In this document: in pieces, positions 52,101-61,100 of the stretch | Numbering within the stretch: the stretch's first letter is position 1 | How the letters are laid out: each line of letters begins with the position of its first letter | Source of the DNA: Malurus cyaneus samueli | Taxonomy: Eukaryota > Chordata > Aves > Passeriformes > Maluridae | Assembly (NCBI GenBank): GCA_009741485.1 | Contig: CM019214.1 | Location: forward strand, 29,416,746-29,480,745 | Length of the DNA: 64,000 nt | Direction of reading: 5' to 3' | Program-made: the position numbers and the translations under genes | The notes under the pieces: model-generated | What the model was told of the DNA's origin: nothing | Seen by the model: the letters and a program-made list of their open reading frames with translations, nothing else | Databases searched by the model: none

Positions 52101-55100
52101 AGATAGTGATCCAGCCTGCCTGCTTTCCCAGGCTCTGCTGGCCCCTTCTTTTAGAAGATTCTCTTTTGTTTTTGGTCTGAAAGCTCTCAGGTTTGTATGC
52201 TCCCATGTGCCCTCAGTCAGTGTGGGGCAGACATAGGTACCTGTGCTCCATCTAACCCTACAGAAGAGCATTAAAGCTAGATGCTAATAACTTCTGTTTG
52301 TTCATATTTGCATGCCTGTTTTCAGAAAGTTACCAGAGAGTGTGATCTTGAAGGGAGTTATAATCTCCAGAACACCCAGCTGTTGGCACAGGGCTGAGCT
52401 GGCACTGAAGGGTGATGTTTCAGTTTGCTTTTAGGATTAAACTTGAAAAATCTTGGCAGCTATCCCTCTCCTATTCATTGCTAGCTTTGCTGTAGATGAA
52501 AAGAACTGAAAACAGAAAACTAAAACCTTGATGCTAATGAGACACTAAAAACATTATTCTGGTTTTGGACTCCTCACTTTTATATATATTGATCTTTTAC
52601 ACATGACCAGGATGGTTGTGTGCTCCCCAGGCCAACTGACGTGGTGAAGCCCACGTCCCTGCTCTCAAAGTCTCTTGGAATGTAAATGGCAATGTCCAAA
52701 TTACTTACTGGGAATGGTTCTTGGCACACAGTAATTTGCAAACCATGCCCAGAAATTATTTTGGAAGAATGGTGGTTTGCCCAAGCCAAAGCCATCACCA
52801 GCATAGTTCTAACGATTTAACGGATTTGATGCTCGAGTTTCAGGCCTGGGAACATTCCCTGGCACTGATTAATCTACACTTCTATCGATGCAGCTATGGA
52901 AGCTGACTAAATAAATACTGTAATTGGAAAAAAATAGCCCTCACCATATAGTTATTTCAATAAATTATTAGCCATGATTCCTAAAGTATGGCATACATTT
53001 CAGTCAATACAGTTTAAGCTATATCTCCACTTTCTGAAAGTGAGATTACACAGAAGGGAGATGGAATTTTCCCTATGTTATCCAAAATATATCTGTTCTC
53101 CAAGGAAACAAAAACTGGCATAGGAGAAACTTCTTTCCATACCTCAGTTACGAGCCCTTCAACTTCCCCACAGACATGTTATCAAATCCACCAAAGATAC
53201 TGTTATAAGAACATTTTTCTTACACAAAAAACATACTGCAATGGTCCTACCATCAAAGAGAATGTGGGGTTCCTATTGTATGCTCTTAAAACAAAGCAAT
53301 TGGCCAAACCAAAACTGTTTCTGTTTGGACCCAATCTTTACTTCCTTGGCATAAAGCTTTCTCTCTGTTTATCTCAGGTTTTAATACACATAACAGAAAA
53401 CTGTTGAAATAAAAAATTCAAGAAGAGGGAAAGCTACAGTTTGCCTTGTAGAGTTCAAGGCCGAGCAGTTCTGATTAGTCTGAAATTAAAGGGAAATACT
53501 GGATGTTCTGGTCTTTTTTTGCGGGGGGGTTAACCTATCTGACAATTTTCTGAACTTAGTTTGATGGCATTGTGATTGTACCTGCCTAGCATACACAAAC
53601 ACACTCATATGTAACTAGCTAATAAATCTTCTTTTCCAGTGCTCAGAAGGATTGGCTATAACCTGTCCATTTTTCCTTTGCATCAATAAATAAACAAACC
53701 CAGGCATGCAACTACATTTTTATAGAGAATTCTTCCTCCTTTTACCAGCCTACATATTTGGTTCTCTGCATGGATCAACAGAGCTCAAATCCACAGAACT
53801 TTCCTATCTGCCCATTTCCACTTAGAGACTTACTCAAAGAAGCAGAGAAAGGGAACACATTATTTCTTATATCTTAATATTTTTAATGTATTAATATTAC
53901 ACATTAGTGGGAGTTGTTGCATAGCTCTGTTTCAGTAATAATGGTTGAAGAAATTCCTGGCATCAAAGGATATTAAGTTATTTAAAAAGAATATTGTTGC
54001 TACATACTTTAAAGTTACTCTAATTGGATTAAATATATATATGTCTATATATGTATACATGTATATATACACTTACACATATAGCATGTAAAAGTAGCTC
54101 TGTCTCAACCAGTGTTGAGAACCAAGAAGAATCAAGGACTGGTAGGTATATACTATATTAGTACACAATCTGTTGTGAGCAATGTGAAGTATTTTAAGAC
54201 CAGTCTGTCAGAAATACTTTTATAGATTTAAAGTATGTCTCGTTTGCCTTTGGTATTAGAGACTCCAATAAAGTCCAGCGGGTGCTTATGTGGTGTGACA
54301 TACTGCTGGATAACTTTTAAACACTTTTTAATATCTGTGTGGTGCCGTATTCATATAAACACCTTGTAGACAGACAGACCACAGCATGTCTGTGGCATGA
54401 AAATGGAAGCTTTCACCAAAGCAACATTTTGGCATCCCCAATGTACCTTTACTTAAAAGCTTTGTGCTTTAGGTGTTAAATTCTGTGGGTGTCTGGACAA
54501 TGCCAGTGTTACCTAATCTTTTTTATTTTTGTACACTTGATCATCACTCATTAATTTTGGTGGCCCGTATTGGTACATTTAGAGAACAGACTGAATGCAA
54601 AAGGCTGACTGTACCAGTGCAGCAGGCGTGCTGCTCAAAATCATGTGCGTGAAGGAGGGCACTCATTTGCCATGGCTGTGCATGCAAATGGAATCACTGT
54701 ATTCACTGTGGTCACTTCCACGTCTCAGCTCTGACCTTTTTGCTGCACAGCAATATCAACCCATAATAGCTGGCATGGGTTAATCAATCACCTCTCTCCT
54801 CAGGGAACAGTGATGCTTCCAGCCACAGAAACACTTGGATGAAAAGTGTGCTTGCCTTCTCTGTCAAAGACCAAACCAATAGAAGGATCAATTTATTTTT
54901 AAGAGGAAGGAGGTGTAGGGGTATGAAAACTGTGTTGAACCAAGAGATCAGGGCCAAAAGTGAGGGTTTGCCTGTACTTGATGGAGGCAGATTAGACAGC
55001 TGTCTCACTGACTTTTAAAGATACAGAGGCCTCTGAAGGGAGTATGTTAGCATTCAGGGTCAGACACAGCCTCATAGTGTGATGTGGAGGTGTCACTCAT

Positions 55101-58100
55101 CAGCAGCCTGTAGTTAGGACTGGAATGCCCGAAAGCCAAGGAGCATTTGTCTCCAGGTACTAAGGTATATCTGCTAAACTCACAGCCTATGATACTTTGA
55201 GAGAAACTCCTTGTCACACCCTGACATGGACTCTGACCCTCTTCTCAGAATCAGAGTAGCTGAGACTGGGCAGAACCTCTGGAGATTTTTAATCCAACCA
55301 CCTGTGCTTAGAGCAGTGTCAGCTAGCACAGGTGACTCACAACTGTGTCCAGTTGGAGTATCTCCATAATCACTCTGGGAAGCCCATTCCAGTGTTTAAT
55401 CACCCATAGAACAAAAAAAGATTTCTTCTTATGTTTAAATGGAATTTCCTGTATTTCAGTGTGTGCCACTGCCTCTTGTCATTTTTCTGGACACTACTGA
55501 AAGAAATGTGGCTTCATCTTCTTCACTTCCCCATCAAGTATTGATACATATTATAAGGTACATGGGATCTTCTCTTGTCTAGCCTGAACAGTCCCAGCAC
55601 TGCTTCTCTTGTGACAGATGCCCGAGTCTGTTAATTAACAGACCATGTTGGTGCTCTTGCTCATCCTGGGGAGCTGCCAGCACCTTACCCAGTATTCCAA
55701 ATATGTCTCACCAGTGCTAAGAGAAAGGATCACCTTCCTGGGTCTGCTGGTGATGCTCCCTGTTATGCAGTCAAGGATACTGCTGGCTTTTCTTGCCTCA
55801 AGACCACGTTGCTGGCTCATGTTTAACTTGTTACCTATCAGGACTCTCAGGTCCTTCTCTGTAAAGCTGCTCTCCAGCCAGCCAGGCCCCAGTCTTTTCT
55901 GGTGCATGGGATTATTCCTCCCCAGGTGCAGAATTTTTTCACCTTTACTGAACTTGTTGAGGTTCCTGTGGGCCATTTCTCCAGCCCAGGTGTCTCTGAA
56001 CAATAATAGGGTCCTCTGTTGTTTCAGTCACTCATCCCAGTTTTGTACCATCTGCTAGCTAGCAGAGGGTGCACTCTACCTCATCCAGTTCAGTAATGAA
56101 TCAGTAATTAAGATGTTACACAATATTGGCTCTAGTATTAACCCCTGGAGTAGACAGCAATTAAGTCATCTCCATCTGGACATCATGTATTTCTCCCAAC
56201 AGAACAACATCAGCAGTTCTGCCAGCTTTCAGTCCACCTCACTGTCCATTTATTTAGCCCCTATTTCATCAGTTTGTCTGGGAGATTGCTAGAGGCATTA
56301 GTGAAGTGGAGATAAACATCCCGAAGCAGGAGTGAGAAGCTCCAGTCATCCATCCACCAAGCCAGTCACATCCTTGTAGAAGGTTAACAGGTTGGTCAGA
56401 CATGACTCTCCCTTTGTAAATCCATGCTGACTACTCCAGATCACCTTCATGTCCTTGAGATGTTTGGAAATTGTTTCCAAGGTTATTTGCTCCATCACCT
56501 TCCCACCAGTATTCCCTTGATCCTCTTTCTTGTCATCCTTGAAGACAGGATGTAGCTCCAGTGTGTTAAAATATTCCCTAAATTGGTCCCACTTCAGCAA
56601 GGGTAATTCTTTATGTGCCAGGTTTTCCCCCTGGTCTCCACTGTAGACCAGGGCAGAGAAGGCACTGAATACCTTGACTTTTACCATGTCTTGGTACTGT
56701 GTTGCCTCCCTCATTCAGTAATGTGCACATATTTTTGCTGATCTCTCTTATTACTAATACACCCATAGAAGCCCTTCTTCTTGCCCTTTGCAATCCTTGC
56801 TGGATTGGATTCCAGGGGAGCTTTGGCTTTCTTGACCCATCCATGCATACTCATATAATTTCTCGATTTTCCTCCCTGGTGATTTCCCCCTTATTGTGCT
56901 TCTTGTAGGTTTCCATTTTATGGTTGAGTTACATCTGAGTAACTTGAGTTCCTTATTCACGCACACAGGCCTCATGCTGCCTTTGCTTGATTTCTTGCTG
57001 GGATGAACTGCTCCTAAGTTTGGAGGAGGTGAATCTTGAATATCAGCCTACTTTCCTGAAACTCATTCCTTTCCAGGACAGTACACCACAGGATTCTTCC
57101 AAGCATACTGAGTAAGCCAAAGTCTCCTTTCTTCAAGTCCAGAGTTGGGATCCTGCTCCATCCTCTCCAGATTCTGAATCCCACCATATCACTAAGGGCA
57201 AGGCAACCCCTGATCTTCACATCCCTGACCAATCTTTCTTTCTTTGTAACTAGGAAGTCCAGCAGAGCTCCTTTCTGTGTCGGATCCTCGTTCTGGCAGA
57301 GAAACTGCAATCCTGTTAGACCTCCCAACCAGATCTGTCCCTGGAAGTCATGGCTAAAGGCTAATGCTTTCCCAGGACCATGGAAGAATGTTGACCTAGT
57401 TCGAGATTTGGCATGCTGTTCATGTGGTATTTGCTTTTCCTCTAGAGGAAAAGAGTTACTGAAGCATTTTTTCTTACACTTGTGTAATATAAATAAATAT
57501 TTTTGGATGCAAGAAGCTAACCTTTCTCTAACCCTTGAAAGTTGGTGTCCAAACTTGCTTAAGTTTGCTGGAGTAATCAGAAAGGCAAACAAGCTGATGG
57601 AGAGGCTTTATTCATTGATCTGTCTGCATTCCTGCCTAGCTCTGCATTTTAATTAATTATGTATTTTGGATCAGCAGATTTATAGAGTTCACACTTCATT
57701 ATCCAACAAGCAGAGAATACTCAGAAGCGATTTGAAATAGTGTGGATCTTCCCGCAATTTCTGGGTTATTCCTGGATGGATCTTAAAGCTTTAAAATGCA
57801 GTGAAAATAAATCAGTGCAGATTTCTGCTAACAACATAAAGGGTCCTTTTCTTGACGTGAAGAGAGAGGATGGCAGATAGTGGGTATGCATGTTCTGTCT
57901 TGGATCTGGTCTGACTGACATACTGAGGAGCAATGAGCACCTGAGTGCTTTTAGGGGCACAGATCAGGACTAGATGAGTGATAGAAAGTTGAAAAAGTAT
58001 TTTCTTTTTTTTTTTTTTTCAAACATAAGTAATTTTAACTCTACTTTGAGACAGACGTTGGATCACAGAGGACTCAAGCTGTCATATCCTCCCAAAATAA

Positions 58101-61100
58101 ATATGGTCTAGACCTGAAACTGACTGAGGTATGCACCCTCTAGCCTTCAAAGTGGCTGTTTGCTGTTTGCCAAGGTCAGTGGCCGAGGATATTTCATTGT
58201 ATTCTTCCTTTATACCAGTTTGTGGGAACTGTTATAAGCAAAATAGGAAATATGAGCAGCAAATGCATCTTTTGCAATAGCATAAATGGAAAATAAGGCA
58301 AAACCAAGCAATGTAGATTGCTTTCCCTTTATGCCTTAATTTCTTCATTATTCTTTATTTTGCTCCTGGGGTTTGAAGTGTATGTTGTAAGTGGAATGCT
58401 CAAACCATTACATATCTTACATTTTTTTCATTCTGGACATTGTTGAAATTCTTTAAAAAGAAAGTCCTTTATCTTGAAAACAACCTGCAAAGTAAGTCTT
58501 GGTGGTAGGTAAGAAACTGTAGCAGAAAAAAGAGTGACTGGACCATTCTCATAGAGCAGTCCTATTTGACATCAAGCGTGGTTAAATGATGTCAAGTGGT
58601 TAAATGCCAGGGTGATGTCTTCTTCTTAGAGAAAAATAAATGATACTCACATAGCTTGGAGTTTGGAGTGGGGATGGAAAATGTAACCCTGAGGAAAGCC
58701 AGGAAAGAAAGCCAGCATGGGGGGTGGGAGCTGCTTTCCCAAGTGACTGCGTTGGCTGCAGCTCTCTGGAGCTGTAAGTGTCTGGCAAGGGGACATGTCT
58801 CCTTCCACTTCCCCCAAACAAACCACTTTTTGGCTGTTTTTCTCTTTACAGGAACCCAGACCTTTGTACAACAAAAGATGCCAGTTTTATTCGAGTGGAA
58901 TAGGATTCCTATATGATGCCTACCAGACTGAGGTAAACAAACTCATGTCATCGATTGTTCATTTCTGTTATGCTTTGAGGGGCTGGGGAGGAGTGAGGAA
59001 GATGTTTGAGAGCATGTCTGTGCGTGCAGGCCATGGGTAGACAGAAATCCCATTGTTTTTCTCCCACAAGTGACTCTCTGCTTGTCCAAGCCTCTGATGA
59101 TTGCAAATCAGTGAGGTTTTGAGTCATCATCAGTGTTTGTATCCATTGCATTACTCTGGGACTGGAATGATTCCTAGTCCATCTATGCTGTATAACTGTC
59201 TGGAATGTGTTTGTCACGCTGGCATCTTCCTCTAAGGAGGTTTTTGTAGACTCCAAGTGGAAGAGGAAATACCTAAATTAATCCATTTGTATTGTCCAGA
59301 AGACTTCAAATCTCTGTATTTATCCAACACAGGCCAAGAACATCAGTGGTTTGAATGCAGCTTTTTCATTATCTCAATGACATTAACATGGTTGGAAAAG
59401 TGCCTGTATCCAAATGGCTTGTCTCCTGAGAAGTCCAGATTTAGTTTCTTTCCCTATTTTATTATTGTGGTAAATCGGTGGGAGTGAGAAAAAAAGCAAG
59501 ATGTAGAGCAGCTGAACAATGGTATAACTTTCAAGCAGCCAGTTGTTCTTCATCCCCATTCCTGCCATGGCAAAAAAACGGTGTATGGAGAATGTTACCA
59601 TTATCGTACCAATATTAATATTTCTAGAAAGCTTAGCAAAGCACACTACCAGGTTAAGCAGCTCCTAAAATCTTGTTTCTGAGGCACCCTGTTGTTGATT
59701 CTGGAAAATGTATGAAAAAATATTTCACTAGTCTCCTTGACTAAAGGCCTACCCAGACAAACTAATGAAGTTTGACAACACCCTATCCTGTTTTACTCCA
59801 TCCTCTTCTGAAGTGTGTGTGCACACTCAGACATGGACATGACCTGAGAAATGCTTCTGATTCCTATAATAAGCATGTGGTTTGTGTCACACTGACCACA
59901 GCTCCTTGCAGGTGACCCCAGCCTCAGGCTTCTGGCCAGACGTTTTCCACAGCTCTGCTGATTCTGGGAATGTCTAAACTTGGGCCACCCAGAATTCCTT
60001 CCTCTGTTCTGGAAAAAAAAAAAACCAAACCCCCTATCTTTAAAACTTATAGGTAGTTTCTAATAATATTCTTGTCTGGCTGTTCACTCATTTAGAGTCA
60101 GCATGTGGTAATTCAGAGTTAAGAATCCATGGCATTTATATGTGGCTTTTGCTTTTCCAAAGGTAGCCAGCTAGATAGCAGGGGACATGCTCTGCATGCC
60201 AGGCAAACACTCAACTAGGAAAGCAGATTGTTTACTGAGTGCAGGTTTCCTTTTGATTGACATCTCTCACCTGTAAGTGCTCATTTGGTCTGCCTGTTTC
60301 AGTTCTGTTTGCTCAAAGCAGAAAGAATTTGATTTTTGTGCAATTACATGAGATGAGAACATATCTTCAATTGGTGCTGAGGAGATAATCAATCACAAAT
60401 GTTCAGGACATGAAAAAGCTAAGTGTCTGGTCACTGAAATGAAATACTAGGTCTTGACATGCAGAACACCCACAAATGGCCCATTTCCACCACCCTTGCT
60501 CATACCACACACTAATTTGTTTATTTTGGTTTATTCACCATTCTCCTAAAAAGGAGTGTCTTGTTCTATGCATGTTTTAAAAATGCAGTGATAAAATTAG
60601 ATGACTACAGTAACTTCCCTGGCCAATAATATGTGTCTTGTAGTGTAGAAGCATCTAAAAACATGTCTAAGATTGTGCTGATCTCCCTGTTTTGAACTTC
60701 TAGCCTTCTACATTAAAAGGGGCAGAATGACCTTACTATTGTTTGGACAGGGAAAAACTACTTTTATTTCCTATCACAAGTGGCCCCCAAACCATGCATC
60801 AGAACAAACCACTTTTTAGAGTCAGCATCTCAGCCCATTCCATCTTATAAAGCCCTCCTATCCCAATCATGTATGTGTAACAGGAATAGGATGTTTTAAC
60901 TTGGTCAGGACCTAGGCAGATCCTAGGCCATTTTCACTGCATACAGGAGGTCAAAACCAGAATCTGAAGACCCACTGAATGCAAAAGCATAGGGCATCCC
61001 ATGAAATAGCCATGGTAGCACACTGTGCTCCAGGATTGGTTTTCAACCAGATTTGAGAAGAAGCCAGGTGTGTTGTTTCAGTCACTTCCTTGATTAAGCT

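Larger units (their letters stand above)
39465..58851 (+). other. TMEM255B: TMEM255B intron 4
   Basis: A 19.39-kb intron, the longest here, donor GTAAGT, acceptor TTTACAG. It holds two sense CR1 copies (40.5 and 43.3 kb), a CR1 fragment (50.9 kb), a 2.1-kb antisense CR1 (55.2 kb), a SINE (48.6 kb), a tandem duplication (45.5-45.9 kb) and low-complexity AT runs (about 54,030-54,085). No nested gene was recognised. Confidence 0.85.

Noticed and set aside
56346..57592. Minus-strand frames of 122 and 192 codons as genes
   Set aside because: They carry CR1 reverse-transcriptase and endonuclease words and belong to one decayed element.
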